This document shows, in pieces, positions 1 to 8,533 of a DNA stretch of 64,000 nt. The stretch spans positions 56,577 through 120,576 of the forward strand of contig JAHZDZ010000003.1 in assembly GCA_019422105.1 (NCBI GenBank), read 5' to 3'. Both the position numbers and the translations under genes were made by a program. The stretch comes from Bacillota bacterium. GTDB taxonomy: Bacteria > Bacillota > Clostridia > Lachnospirales > Anaerotignaceae. Position 1 is the first letter of the stretch. Each line of letters opens with the position of its first letter. Under the pieces are notes generated by a model that had not been told where the DNA came from, did no database searches, and saw nothing but the letters and a program-made list of their open reading frames with translations.

Positions 1-371
1 GCTAATGCGGGGGCAGCATTGAAATGGTAGCCCCATTCCAGGAATGCCCAGTATACGGTTCCGGCGCCCAGACCCGTGAAAAACATCATTGCTACCCAGC
101 TCATCGTTCGGTATTCCGGTTTACAATTGCCAAAGCGGATATTTCCATATTTGGAAAAGCCCAGACCGACGAGGAATATAAGAATAACAGCTGTGATAAG
201 CTGCATGGTGGAGCCAAAGGTGTGGGTTAAAACACGCATCACATCTGCACCTATTTCCTTGCCCGCTTCTGGAAACATTGTAAGGCTTACCATTAATGCA
301 AGAATAATTATAACGCTGATAATCATAAGGCCTACTTCATATTTCTCATTTAGTCCTTTTTTATTGTTCAC
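1..371 (-). CDS. BCCT-family betaine/carnitine/choline transporter, N-terminal part (runs off left edge)
   Basis: The reverse strand encodes about 123 residues of an integral membrane protein that continues past the left edge. A GTG start at 371 follows a GGAGGAAG ribosome site at a good distance. The visible part has three hydrophobic segments: near residues 14-36 (LMIISVIIILALMV), 50-70 (a VILIFLVGLGF stretch) and 88-110. It carries a GLGAGTVYWAFLEWGYHF stretch typical of the first helices of BCCT transporters, which take up quaternary amines such as glycine betaine, choline and carnitine. The gene lies just downstream of two CoA-transferase genes on the same strand, as caiT lies with caiB in carnitine operons. 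The substrate cannot be read from this fragment. The family call is fairly sure; the carnitine or butyrobetaine link is inference from context. Confidence 0.8.
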   Translation of the reverse strand, partial: MNNKKGLNEKYEVGLMIISVIIILALMVSLTMFPEAGKEIGADVMRVLTHTFGSTMQLITAVILIFLVGLGFSKYGNIRFGNCKPEYRTMSWVAMMFFTGLGAGTVYWAFLEWGYHFNAAPAL

Positions 372-432
372 AATACTTCCTCCTTTAAAAAAATAACGAT
401 GAACAGCGGAAAACAATATTCAGATTTTAACT

Positions 433-1605
433 TTATACTACTTTCTTTGCCTTTAAATTATTTATTTCGTCGGCGCTGTAGCCCAGATGTTTCAAAATTT
501 CGTCTGTATGCTCGCCCAGCGTAGGAGAGGGAATGTTGGTAACAGGTACATTTTCCGATAAATGGATTGGATTCCCTGCCAGCTTTACGGGACCCAAAAT
601 GGGATCGTTTACTTCTATTACCATATCCCTTCCCATAAGCTGCGGATTTTGAAGGGATTCAACAATGCCCATAACCGAGGAAACCGGAACATCTGTGCCG
701 TCGAAAAGTGCCTCCGTTTCTTTGGCGGTTAAGTCTGCAAATTTATCTTCAATGATTTCTCTAAGCCTGTCCTTTTCGGCAAGCCTTTTGGCATTGGAGG
801 AAAATGCAGGGGTATTTTTAATTCCCGTTTTTTCACAGAATTGCATCCATTGATAGTCGTTTGTAACGGATACGGCAATATAATCGTCTTTTGTTTTATA
901 AATATCGTTTGGTGCCGTGTAAAGGCTTGCATTGCCGGAACGAGTAATCGTTTTGTTATAGTTTGCGTATTCCAGTACAGGATATTCCAAAAGTCCGAAT
1001 AAAGCGCCCAGCATGGTGACATCTACCTTTTGCCCTTCTCCGGTTTTCAGCTTATGGTAATATGCAATCATAAGTCCTAAAAGCAGCAGCAGGCCGGAAT
1101 AGCTGTCGCCAATGGCAGGGCCTATTTTTGTAGGGCTCTTATCAGGAAAGCCATTTACGTCCATAATACCGCTCATAGCCTGAATAACGTTGTCATAAGC
1201 TGCAAATTTTGACAATTCCCCCTTTGTGCCAAAGCCCGAGATGGTAGCATAAATAATATCCGGTTTTATACGCTTCATCTGCTCATAGCCTACCCCATAC
1301 TTTTCCAGGGTGCCGGCCTTGAAATTGGAGCATACGATGTCGGCATTTTTTATTAAATCGTAGATTATTTTCTGACCCTCTTCCCTTTTAATATCAAGAG
1401 TTATGCTTTTTTTCCCTCTGTTAAAGGATGCGTAGTAGGCGCTGTAATTATTTTTAAAAGGCCCCCACGTTCTGGCCTGGTCTCCTCCGTCCATTCTTTC
1501 AATTTTGATTACCTCGGCACCGTAATCTGCAAGGTATTGCGAGCAGAAGGGACCGGCATATGCATGCGTAAAATCAATTACCTTTACTCCGTCCAAAAAT
1601 CCCAT
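433..1605 (-). CDS. CaiB/BaiF (class III) CoA-transferase with intact catalytic Asp
   Basis: This 390-residue protein matches the usual length of class III CoA-transferases, which move CoA between carboxylic acids through an aspartyl intermediate. The N-terminus (LDGVKVIDFTHAYAGPF, then LADYGAEVIKIE) is the family's CoA-binding Rossmann region. NRGKKSITLD sits at about 62-71. The catalytic loop reads GDSYSG at 166-171, so the active-site Asp is D167. The ATG start has a GGAGG site 8 bases upstream. It lies 14 bases after a paralogous gene and is followed by a BCCT transporter, so the operon probably activates an imported quaternary amine such as carnitine, crotonobetaine or gamma-butyrobetaine as its CoA ester. 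The exact acid is not known; other CaiB-like roles (oxalate, bile acids, aromatic acids) remain possible. Confidence 0.88.
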   Translation of the reverse strand: MGFLDGVKVIDFTHAYAGPFCSQYLADYGAEVIKIERMDGGDQARTWGPFKNNYSAYYASFNRGKKSITLDIKREEGQKIIYDLIKNADIVCSNFKAGTLEKYGVGYEQMKRIKPDIIYATISGFGTKGELSKFAAYDNVIQAMSGIMDVNGFPDKSPTKIGPAIGDSYSGLLLLLGLMIAYYHKLKTGEGQKVDVTMLGALFGLLEYPVLEYANYNKTITRSGNASLYTAPNDIYKTKDDYIAVSVTNDYQWMQFCEKTGIKNTPAFSSNAKRLAEKDRLREIIEDKFADLTAKETEALFDGTDVPVSSVMGIVESLQNPQLMGRDMVIEVNDPILGPVKLAGNPIHLSENVPVTNIPSPTLGEHTDEILKHLGYSADEINNLKAKKVV

Positions 1606-1619
1606 ATTTATATCCTCCT

Positions 1620-2804
1620 TTATATAATCTTTTTTGCTTTTAGGGCAAGAAGCTCACTCTCATCAAGCCCTGTTTTTTTCAAGAGTTCGCCGGTGTCATG
1701 TCCAAGTTCAGGGGCGTCGGTAAAGTCGTCAGCAATGGTATAGCTCAATGTGAAAGGAATGGAGGGATATTTCAGAGTGCCGAACTTTTTGCTTTCAAAG
1801 GTGGTCATGTAGCCGTTTTCAATTGTGTTGGGCAAATCAGTAATTTCGGGTATCGTAAGCACTGCGCAGCAGGGAATGCCCTTTGTCCTGCATTCTGTTT
1901 CAATTTCTGCCTTGGTATATTTGATAAGCTTTTTGGCCAGCAACGGACGAAGGATATTCATATAATCCGTCCGCCTGCCCTCGTTGTCAGCAAACCTGGG
2001 ATCTTCTTTCAAGTCATCCAGATGTAAAACGTCGCAAAATTTCAGCCATTGAAGCTGTGTGGCAACTCCAACGGCGACATAGCCGTCTGAAGTCTCAAAG
2101 GTATCATAGGGTGCGCAGGATGGATCAAAGTTGCCTTTTCTTTTATGGACTTCTCCTACGGTTGAATAGGCTGCCGGGGCTGCTTCAATACAGGAATATA
2201 TGGAGTCCAGTAAAGCTATGTCAATCTTCTGTCCGATACCGCGTATATTTTTGTCCGTAAGAGCCATAACGATACCGGTTGCAATATATGCGGCGCTGTA
2301 GTGCTCAGCGACTGAAGGGGCAGACTGTACCGGATATTGTCCGTGGACGCCGGTCATATCCATTGCCACGCCTTTTGCCTGTGCTGTAAGGGATGTGGCA
2401 GGTTTATTTTTGTATGGGCCAGTTTCTCCATAATAGGAATAGGCTGCATAAATAATGTCACTTTTGACCGTTTTTAAGTCTTCATAGCCAAGCCCCAGAG
2501 ATTCCATATAACCTGCTTCTGATCCTATACAAATGACATCGTACAAGGGGATTAGAGCTTTTAATATTTCTGCGCCCTCTTTTGTTGCAATATCAAGAGT
2601 AATGCTCTTTTTGCCGCTGTTTAAATAATTAAAATAGAGACTGCCTTCCGCTGTTTTTGGTTCCCATGACCTGGCCCTGTCTCCGCCTTCCGGCGGTTCG
2701 ACTTTTGTAACCTCAGCGCCAAATCGGGAAAGATACATGGTTGCAAGGTTTACTGTAAGCTTTTGTGATAAATCCAATATTTTGATGTTATCCAGTGCTT
2801 TCAC
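1620..2804 (-). CDS. CaiB/BaiF CoA-transferase paralogue with Glu at the catalytic Asp position
   Basis: This 394-residue protein is clearly paralogous to the next gene: MKALDNIKILDLSQKLT at the start, SGKKSITLD at 63-71, and similar endings LKAKKII and LKAKKVV. In an ungapped alignment by eye the catalytic GDSYSG of the neighbour is replaced by AEHYSA, so the nucleophilic Asp is E167 here. Heterodimeric class III CoA-transferases exist in which only one subunit carries the active Asp (for example benzylsuccinate CoA-transferase BbsEF), so the pair may form one enzyme. The start is GTG at 2804 with AGGAG upstream. It is the first gene of the operon. Palindromes and a possible promoter lie 150-210 bases upstream. 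Family call sure; partner role inferred. Confidence 0.85.
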   Translation of the reverse strand: MKALDNIKILDLSQKLTVNLATMYLSRFGAEVTKVEPPEGGDRARSWEPKTAEGSLYFNYLNSGKKSITLDIATKEGAEILKALIPLYDVICIGSEAGYMESLGLGYEDLKTVKSDIIYAAYSYYGETGPYKNKPATSLTAQAKGVAMDMTGVHGQYPVQSAPSVAEHYSAAYIATGIVMALTDKNIRGIGQKIDIALLDSIYSCIEAAPAAYSTVGEVHKRKGNFDPSCAPYDTFETSDGYVAVGVATQLQWLKFCDVLHLDDLKEDPRFADNEGRRTDYMNILRPLLAKKLIKYTKAEIETECRTKGIPCCAVLTIPEITDLPNTIENGYMTTFESKKFGTLKYPSIPFTLSYTIADDFTDAPELGHDTGELLKKTGLDESELLALKAKKII

Positions 2805-2956
2805 TTTTTCACAACTCCTTTTTTATTTATTTAAGACTATTTAGAGCAAAAAGAATGCCAAGCTCGTAAAGCCTTGTTTTCAGGCGTTATGGATTTTGTT
2901 GATGAAAGATGTTATTCACCGGAGAATAAATACAATCGAAAAAGGGGCGAAAGCAC

Positions 2957-3013
2957 AGTATTATTAAGAATAGAAAGAATATTCAACTTTGAATAATTAT
3001 TCGTTTGTGAATA
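2957..3013 (-). promoter_or_regulatory. Probable promoter with two operator-like palindromes upstream of the CoA-transferase operon
   Basis: On the minus strand TTGAAT (2986-2981) and AATACT (2962-2957) are separated by 18 bases. The -35 lies inside a palindrome TATTCAA-CT-TTGAATA at 2980-2995. A second, weaker palindrome TATTC-N6-GAATA is at 2998-3013, 18 bases away. This is what a dimeric repressor or activator site would look like. The rest of the 390-base gap between the divergent operon and rbgA shows no convincing gene. Confidence 0.45.
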
Positions 3014-3193
3014 GTAGTAGATGCAAGTACGGAAACTATAAGCGATTCAAAAAAATAAAATAAATATTGCAATATGAATAAAAATATGGTTTATTTGTTA
3101 AGAACAGAATTAGCATACAATTTGTGCTAATAACCATACATTCAACAAATTCAGCAAAAACCCAAAATGCATACAAAGGAGAAATGTTATAGT

Positions 3194-4141
3194 ATGAATA
3201 TACAATGGTACCCGGGGCATATGACGAAAACCCGCAGGATGATGCAGGAAAATATATCTCTGGTAGATATCGTGATAGAGATGGTAGACGCCAGGATTCC
3301 TTACAGCAGCAAGAATCCGGATATTGACGATTTGGCAAAGAACAAATTCCGCATTATTGTCATGAATAAAGCGGACTTGGCGGATGAGAGGGCGACAAAA
3401 ATATGGTCGGATTATTTTGAGCAAAAGGGATTCCGTGTAATACTGACCAATTCCATCAATGGCAAGGGGATTTCTGACGTTACGCAAACGGCCAGGGAGT
3501 TGATGAAGGAGAAAATAGAAAGGCAGAAGGCGAGAGGCAGGCTCTTTGTACCCATAAGAGCCATGGTAGTTGGTATACCGAATGTGGGCAAATCGACATT
3601 CATTAACAAATACGTGGGCAAAACAATGGCGAAAACGGGGGACAAGCCCGGTGTTACAAGAGGAAAGCAGTGGATAAAAATTAAAAAAGATTTTGAGCTT
3701 TTGGATACGCCCGGCATATTGTGGCCGAAATTTGAAGATCAGTCCGTTGGACTCAAGCTGGCCATTACAGGGGCTATCAATGATGATATATTGGATCAGC
3801 AGACATTAGGGACGGAGTTTATCAATCTCATGATGTCCATAGATGCGGATTGTATCAGAAAGAGATATAATATCGCTTTTGATTCTATAGAGGAGCCCTG
3901 GAAAGTACTGGAGGCCATAGGGGAAAGCCGTGGTTTTAAGCTAAAGGGCGGAGAGATTGATTTGCTTCGCACTTCAAAAATCCTTTTGGACGAATTTAGG
4001 GGTGGCAGACTTGGCAATATAACGTTGGAGCTGCCGGAGGATATTGAGCGCGAAAATGCAAGGCGAAGGGAAGAAGAAAAACAAAAGCGTATGGAGGATA
4101 ACAGGAGAAAGGAGCAGTATAAGAACAGAAGCGGCAAGTGA
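3194..4141 (+). CDS. rbgA: Ribosome biogenesis GTPase RbgA (YlqF)
   Basis: This 315-residue circularly permuted GTPase helps the late assembly of the 50S ribosomal subunit. The permuted motif order is visible: G4 NKAD at 58-61 comes before G1 GIPNVGKST at 127-135, then PGVTRG at 152-157 and G3 DTPG at 171-174. The N-terminal MNIQWYPGHMTKT is diagnostic of RbgA. The ATG at 3194 follows AAGGAG by 12 bases; an earlier in-frame ATG at 3167 lies upstream of this ribosome site and is less likely. The C-terminus is highly charged (many Arg, Glu and Lys after about residue 280). It is divergent from the CoA-transferase operon and stands alone. Confidence 0.95.
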   Translation: MNIQWYPGHMTKTRRMMQENISLVDIVIEMVDARIPYSSKNPDIDDLAKNKFRIIVMNKADLADERATKIWSDYFEQKGFRVILTNSINGKGISDVTQTARELMKEKIERQKARGRLFVPIRAMVVGIPNVGKSTFINKYVGKTMAKTGDKPGVTRGKQWIKIKKDFELLDTPGILWPKFEDQSVGLKLAITGAINDDILDQQTLGTEFINLMMSIDADCIRKRYNIAFDSIEEPWKVLEAIGESRGFKLKGGEIDLLRTSKILLDEFRGGRLGNITLELPEDIERENARRREEEKQKRMEDNRRKEQYKNRSGK

Positions 4142-4297
4142 TGATGATTTTCATTATACTGTCAATGCACATACCAATGCAGCGGCAGAGACATATTCGA
4201 TAATTGAAGCGCCTGCCGTAATTTGAAAAATTATATCTGAGTAATACAAGGCTTTTTACTTCAGCAAATACATTTTTATCTGAAAAGGAGATGCATA

Positions 4298-4483
4298 ATG
4301 AAAAAGGAAAAGCGTTTTGTCATCAAGGAAAAGGAAAGCTTTTTGGGGGGTGAAATCGCCGTTATTGTTGACAGCGAAACAGGAGTAAATTATATTTCTG
4401 TAGGATGTCTGGGGCCCCAGAGTATCACGCCTCTTTTGGGAGAGGACGGCAAGGCCGTCATAGAAAAAACAGAAGAAAAGTAA
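4298..4483 (+). CDS. Small DUF6440-like protein
   Basis: This 61-residue soluble protein begins MKKEKRFVIKEKE and contains GVNYISVGCLGPQSITPLL, a pattern known from small Firmicutes proteins of the DUF6440 type whose role is not established. An AAAGGAG site 9 bases before the ATG makes it a credible gene. There is no signal peptide or membrane segment. It stands alone between rbgA and a convergent Nudix gene. Function unknown; the family name is from recall of the motif. Confidence 0.7.
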   Translation: MKKEKRFVIKEKESFLGGEIAVIVDSETGVNYISVGCLGPQSITPLLGEDGKAVIEKTEEK

Positions 4484-4608
4484 ATGCAGAGCACTGCTGT
4501 TGTAGTGAAGCCGTAATTAATGCATATTAAAAGTTATCATGGGTGAATGATTGGATGAGGCTTGTTTTGGTACAGCGGCGGGAACATACAGTTTTATACA
4601 AAATGAAT

Positions 4609-4648
4609 AAGGACATGGGCAAAATTAACCTTGCCGCATGTCCTTTTC
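4609..4648. terminator. Bidirectional terminator-like hairpin
   Basis: AAGGACATG-GGCAA and TTGCC-GCATGTCCTT form an imperfect stem with a short AT-rich loop, followed by a T-rich run. It overlaps the 3' end of the convergent Nudix gene. Confidence 0.5.
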
Positions 4649-5284
4649 TTCTGTGCTCTCTTTTATGATGGATACAATATTATGAATAATACGGGCGGTC
4701 ATGCCCCATATATGATGACCATGATAGTCGTAAAAAAGCTCTGGAAGGGGAGTGCTGCTCCATTTGTAATCCCTGCCGCCCACAATCTTTTCAAAGGGAA
4801 AATCCAGAGGAATATGAGGACGAAAAACAACACAGTGCTTTTCCGGAGGGGTTCTCATGAAATAAGAGAAGGGAACAAAGAATATTTCCTCCACCTCATC
4901 AGGGTTAAAGCTGATATTTTGAAGGGCGTCACAGGGAACATAGCCTAGATATGGCGTAACTATCGCCTTGGAAGGAGTGATAATGACGTCACTTTGCCCC
5001 AAAATACGGATGGAATCACTGTCCAGCCCAATTTCCTCATAGGTTTCTCTGAGTGCGCAGGCGAGAGAGGTTTCGCTTTTCTCCCTGCGTCCGCCGGGAA
5101 AGCAAATATCTCCCGGCTGATGTTTCAGTGTCAGGGCGCGGCGTGTAAAGAGAATATGCGGTTCATCATCCTTCCACGTAAAAAGCACCATAACAGAGCT
5201 GTAGGTGTAATGACCTTCCGGCTTTGGCTGCCTATCCTGGAATATATTTTCAACTTCCTTTTGGAAAAAGTATTTATTGTCCAT
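4625..5284 (-). CDS. Nudix hydrolase, CoA-pyrophosphatase-like (NudL type)
   Basis: This 219-residue protein hydrolyses a nucleoside diphosphate linked to another group. The Nudix box spans about residues 64-87 (GG, then E, RET and EEIGL), with the metal-binding glutamates of REtyEE at 80-84. The stretch HILFTRRALTLKHQPGDICFPGG before the box is typical of the NudL/CoAse branch, which cleaves CoA and acyl-CoA. The ATG directly follows the TAA of the recombinase gene (TAA-ATG, no gap), so translation is probably coupled. It is the last gene of a ttcA-xerS-nudix operon. Substrate is inferred. Confidence 0.85.
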   Translation of the reverse strand: MDNKYFFQKEVENIFQDRQPKPEGHYTYSSVMVLFTWKDDEPHILFTRRALTLKHQPGDICFPGGRREKSETSLACALRETYEEIGLDSDSIRILGQSDVIITPSKAIVTPYLGYVPCDALQNISFNPDEVEEIFFVPFSYFMRTPPEKHCVVFRPHIPLDFPFEKIVGGRDYKWSSTPLPELFYDYHGHHIWGMTARIIHNIVSIIKESTEEKDMRQG

Positions 5285-6355
5285 TTAATCCCTTCTCAGC
5301 TTGATATATTTTGCCGCACTTCTTCGGCGGTCTTCCTCAATCTCGGCATAGTGCTTTTTTGTTGTGTTGACGTCGGCATGTCCCAAAACATCGGCGACCA
5401 GGTAGATGTCTCCTGTTTCATGGTAGAGGTTTGTGCCATAGGTGCTGCGCAGTTTATGAGGCGATATTTTTTTCAGGCGAATGACGGACTGGGAATATTT
5501 TTTCACCAGATTCTGTACTGAGCGCACTGTAATGCGGGTGCCGCGGCTGGACAGAAAAAGGGCTTTGTCGTTTTCGTCCTTTGGCGGATGGTTTCTGCGG
5601 TATTCTATGTAATCTAAAAGTGCCTCCCGCACCTCATCCCCAAAATATAAAACAACCTGATTGCCGCCCTTACGGGTGACTTTTACGCCGTTTTGCTTGA
5701 AATCCAAATCGTCTGTGTTGATGCCCACACATTCGCTGACACGCATTCCTGTTCCTACCAGAGTGCTGATAATTGCCAAATCCCGCAGCTTTTCTTTTTC
5801 GTGGAAGGCTTTTTGGCGATCGGTAAGGTTATCGCCCTTTTCCACCTCATCCAACAGTGTTGCCACTTCATCCACATCTAAACGTACTATTTTTTTATCA
5901 TGTATTTTAGGAGAATCCACAATTGCCGCAGGATTTGCCAGCACCTTCTTTTTTTTATAAAAGTATTTATACATGGAGCGTATGGCGGCCAGCTTTCTGG
6001 CCTTGCCCTTTTCATCATTTTTATATTCCAGCATAATGGAAGGGTTATAGGGATCCGGTTTGGTGTAAAAGGTGAGGTACTCCATAAAGCGGTCGATATC
6101 CTCGGAATCAATTTCATTTAAATCGGATACTTCCAGTGTTTCAATGGATTTACCCTTTAAACTTTTGTTTTTTTCAAGCATAAATCCGAAAAACAGCTTC
6201 AAATCATAGGCGTAGCCGATACGCGTTTTAACGGAGGTAGTCTGTGCGATGCTGCGGAAAAATTCCTCCATGAAATAGGGCAGCTCCTCCAACAAGGCAC
6301 GCAGATGTATGGTATTTTTCTGTATTTCCTCTTCATGATAGCTTTTGCCGGCCAT
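5285..6355 (-). CDS. Tyrosine site-specific recombinase, XerS-like
   Basis: A 356-residue phage-integrase-family recombinase. The full catalytic set is present: R205 (GTGMRVSE), K229, H300-x-x-R303 (SPHKLR), H326 (LGHADVNTT) and Y336 (HYAE). An N-terminal SAM-like core-binding domain covers about 20-140. XerS, the single-recombinase Xer enzyme of streptococci that resolves chromosome dimers, is also about 356 residues, and the N-terminal text resembles it, so a dimer-resolution role is likely but not proven. The ATG at 6355 was chosen because AAGGAG lies just upstream; another ATG at 6373 lies inside the end of ttcA. It sits among housekeeping genes, with no mobile DNA around it. Confidence 0.85.
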   Translation of the reverse strand: MAGKSYHEEEIQKNTIHLRALLEELPYFMEEFFRSIAQTTSVKTRIGYAYDLKLFFGFMLEKNKSLKGKSIETLEVSDLNEIDSEDIDRFMEYLTFYTKPDPYNPSIMLEYKNDEKGKARKLAAIRSMYKYFYKKKKVLANPAAIVDSPKIHDKKIVRLDVDEVATLLDEVEKGDNLTDRQKAFHEKEKLRDLAIISTLVGTGMRVSECVGINTDDLDFKQNGVKVTRKGGNQVVLYFGDEVREALLDYIEYRRNHPPKDENDKALFLSSRGTRITVRSVQNLVKKYSQSVIRLKKISPHKLRSTYGTNLYHETGDIYLVADVLGHADVNTTKKHYAEIEEDRRRSAAKYIKLRRD

Positions 6356-6359
6356 ATTG

Positions 6360-7097
6360 TCACTCCTTAGCATTGTCTTTTGCCATGTCCCAGCCTTTCA
6401 GACCGGAGCGTTTGACAGCGCCGAAAATTTTTTCCTCCAAATGAATATAATCCTTTGACAGAGCCTGAATCAATTCCTTTATTTCCTGCCGCTTTGTGTT
6501 GCCGTCCGCCAGGCATGGATTTTTAACAATGGTGATACCGCTTTTATTAATATAGCTTTTTGCCTCATATTCCGGCACATAAATGAGGGGACGGATGGAA
6601 TAAAGTTTTTTTCTGTCCAGGTAGCTGACTGGGGCAAAGCAGTTAACTCTTCCTTCAAAGAACAGGGACATTAAAAAGGTTTCGATTACGTCGTCCTTGT
6701 TATGTCCCAACGCAACCTTGTTACAGCCAAGCCTGTCGGCCTCATCATTTAAGGCGCCCTTCCGCATTTTAGAGCAGAGGGAACAGGGATTTTTTTCCTT
6801 CCGCTCCTCAAATATAATCTGTCCGATATCCGTTTCCACCACGGAATAGTCAACGCCAAGCTTCTCGCAGAGAGCCTTTATTCCGCTGTAATCAGCCCCG
6901 GGAAGCCCCAAGGATACGGTAATGGCTACTATATCAAAATGCTTTGGATAAAAACGCATTAAATCCCTTAAGGCTATGAGAAGGCATAGGCTGTCTTTGC
7001 CGCCGGATACCCCCACTGCGATTTTATCTCCCTCCTCTATCATACTGTAGTCTTCTACAGCTCGTCTGACATAGCTTAATAATCTTTGATGCTTCAT
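6360..7097 (-). CDS. TtcA-like tRNA 2-thiolation ATPase
   Basis: This 245-residue PP-loop ATPase probably adenylates a tRNA base for sulfur transfer, as TtcA does for cytidine 32. The PP-loop SGGKDS is at 31-36. A CSLC pair is at 105-108 and a third cysteine is in KNPC at about 195, the three positions used by TtcA to hold an iron-sulfur cluster. ALGHNKDD at about 129-136 is also typical. The start has GGAGG 8 bases upstream. It is the first gene of a three-gene operon with the xerS-like and Nudix genes. Some related PP-loop proteins in Firmicutes act on other bases, so the exact target is uncertain. Confidence 0.8.
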   Translation of the reverse strand: MKHQRLLSYVRRAVEDYSMIEEGDKIAVGVSGGKDSLCLLIALRDLMRFYPKHFDIVAITVSLGLPGADYSGIKALCEKLGVDYSVVETDIGQIIFEERKEKNPCSLCSKMRKGALNDEADRLGCNKVALGHNKDDVIETFLMSLFFEGRVNCFAPVSYLDRKKLYSIRPLIYVPEYEAKSYINKSGITIVKNPCLADGNTKRQEIKELIQALSKDYIHLEEKIFGAVKRSGLKGWDMAKDNAKE

Positions 7098-7147
7098 GAT
7101 GGTTCCTCCGAATGAATGGATTTGTGTTATAAAAAGTATACAATATT

Positions 7148-7176
7148 ATTATACCGAAAAAAAGGACTCATTGAAA
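7148..7176 (-). promoter_or_regulatory. Promoter of the ttcA operon
   Basis: Reading leftward, TTTCAA (7176-7171) and TATAAT (7153-7148) are spaced by 17 bases, about 50 bases upstream of the ttcA-like start. Confidence 0.6.
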
Positions 7177-7191
7177 GGGAAAGTATAAATA

Positions 7192-7220
7192 TTGTGTTTT
7201 TGCGCCGCAAAGGATATAAT
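7192..7220 (+). promoter_or_regulatory. Promoter of the GH3 lipoprotein gene
   Basis: TTGTGT (7192-7197) and a perfect TATAAT (7215-7220) are spaced by 17 bases, 35 bases before the ATG. Confidence 0.65.
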
Positions 7221-7255
7221 GACAGGTATATATTGATGAAAAAAGGAGACAAGCC

Positions 7256-8476
7256 ATGAAAATAAAAAAATTATCGGCTCTGATTTTTGCTTGTTTACTG
7301 CTGTTTAGCGGCTGTGCCAAAAAAAATGCCGCTGGCGCCAATGACAGCGAGGAAGGGCCAAAGCAGGAGAAGGCTTTGGAAAACGAAGCGGAAAATGAAA
7401 AAACGCCGGAGGAATTGAAAACTGCCTATCTCAATAACAGAATAGAGAGTATGTCTTTGGAGGAGATGGTAGGGCAGCTTTTTATGCCTGCTTTCCGTCA
7501 GGATGAGAATGGAAGCAACCTATTGGAAATCAATGAAACCATGAAGGAAGCCATAAGTAAATATAAGCTCGGCGGTGTTATTTTGTTCGGTGAAAACATA
7601 GACACAAGGGATCAGACCCAAAGCCTTATTGCATCGTTGCAGCAGGCAGGCGGCGGAGAGCTTTTTATAGGTGTGGATGAAGAGGGAGGCAGGGTGAGTA
7701 GACTTCACCAAAGCGGAAAGATTGATGCCTATGATGTGCCAAGCGCTCAGGAGATGGCGGCGGGCGGCGACGAGAAGGAAGCATTCAGTATGTATCAGGA
7801 AATCGGCAGCGAGCTTACCACTCTTGGTTTTAACGTAGATTTTGCGCCGGTAGCGGATATTAACACGAATCCAGGTAATATTGTCATAGGGGACAGGGCC
7901 TTTGGAAGCGACCCTGCGATTGCCGGAAGCTTTGTTGCGGAAGCGGTAAGAGGGCTTCATGAGGAAGGGATTGCATCCTGCCTGAAGCATTTCCCGGGGC
8001 ATGGGGATACGGCAACAGATTCCCATAAGGGGGAGACTGTGGTAGAGCATACGATTGAGCGGCTTGAGAGCACAGAACTGGTGCCTTTTAAAATGGGAAT
8101 TGAGGCGGGAACAGATTTTATTATGGCAGGACATATTAAAGCGCCTGAGATAACAGAGGACGGCCTTCCGGCGTCAATGTCCCCGGGTATGATAGACGGC
8201 CTCTTGCGGGGGCATCTGGGCTATGAGGGTATCGTTATTACAGATGCCATGAATATGGGGGCAATCTCCCAATATTATGACAGCGGTGAGGCGGCCAGAA
8301 AAGCCGTTGAGGCCGGTGTTGACATTATTTTGATGCCTGAGAATCTGGACGAGGCCTACAATACTATTTTGGAATGTGTTGCAAACGGCAGTATCTCTGA
8401 GGAAAGGCTTGAGAAATCCGTGAGAAGGATTCTTTCGGTAAAATACGACAGAGGGATACTGAACAGGGATAAGTAA
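7256..8476 (+). CDS. Lipoprotein beta-N-acetylhexosaminidase (GH3, NagZ-like)
   Basis: This 406-residue glycoside hydrolase family 3 enzyme likely removes N-acetylglucosamine from cell wall fragments outside the membrane. A lipobox LFSGC puts the lipid-anchored cysteine at C20, followed by a charged linker to about residue 55. Catalytic landmarks are DEEGGR at 141-146, KHFPGHGDT at 244-252, the Asp-x-His loop (D255, H257) and the nucleophile D330 in VITDAMNMGA. The length fits the one-domain NagZ family plus a lipoprotein leader. AAAGGAGA lies just upstream of the ATG. It is monocistronic, divergent from the ttcA operon. Confidence 0.9.
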   Translation: MKIKKLSALIFACLLLFSGCAKKNAAGANDSEEGPKQEKALENEAENEKTPEELKTAYLNNRIESMSLEEMVGQLFMPAFRQDENGSNLLEINETMKEAISKYKLGGVILFGENIDTRDQTQSLIASLQQAGGGELFIGVDEEGGRVSRLHQSGKIDAYDVPSAQEMAAGGDEKEAFSMYQEIGSELTTLGFNVDFAPVADINTNPGNIVIGDRAFGSDPAIAGSFVAEAVRGLHEEGIASCLKHFPGHGDTATDSHKGETVVEHTIERLESTELVPFKMGIEAGTDFIMAGHIKAPEITEDGLPASMSPGMIDGLLRGHLGYEGIVITDAMNMGAISQYYDSGEAARKAVEAGVDIILMPENLDEAYNTILECVANGSISEERLEKSVRRILSVKYDRGILNRDK

Positions 8477-8533
8477 ACAAAAAACTGGGAACGATTGTCA
8501 ATATGAATGAAAAATTTACAGGTTTTTTTGGAA

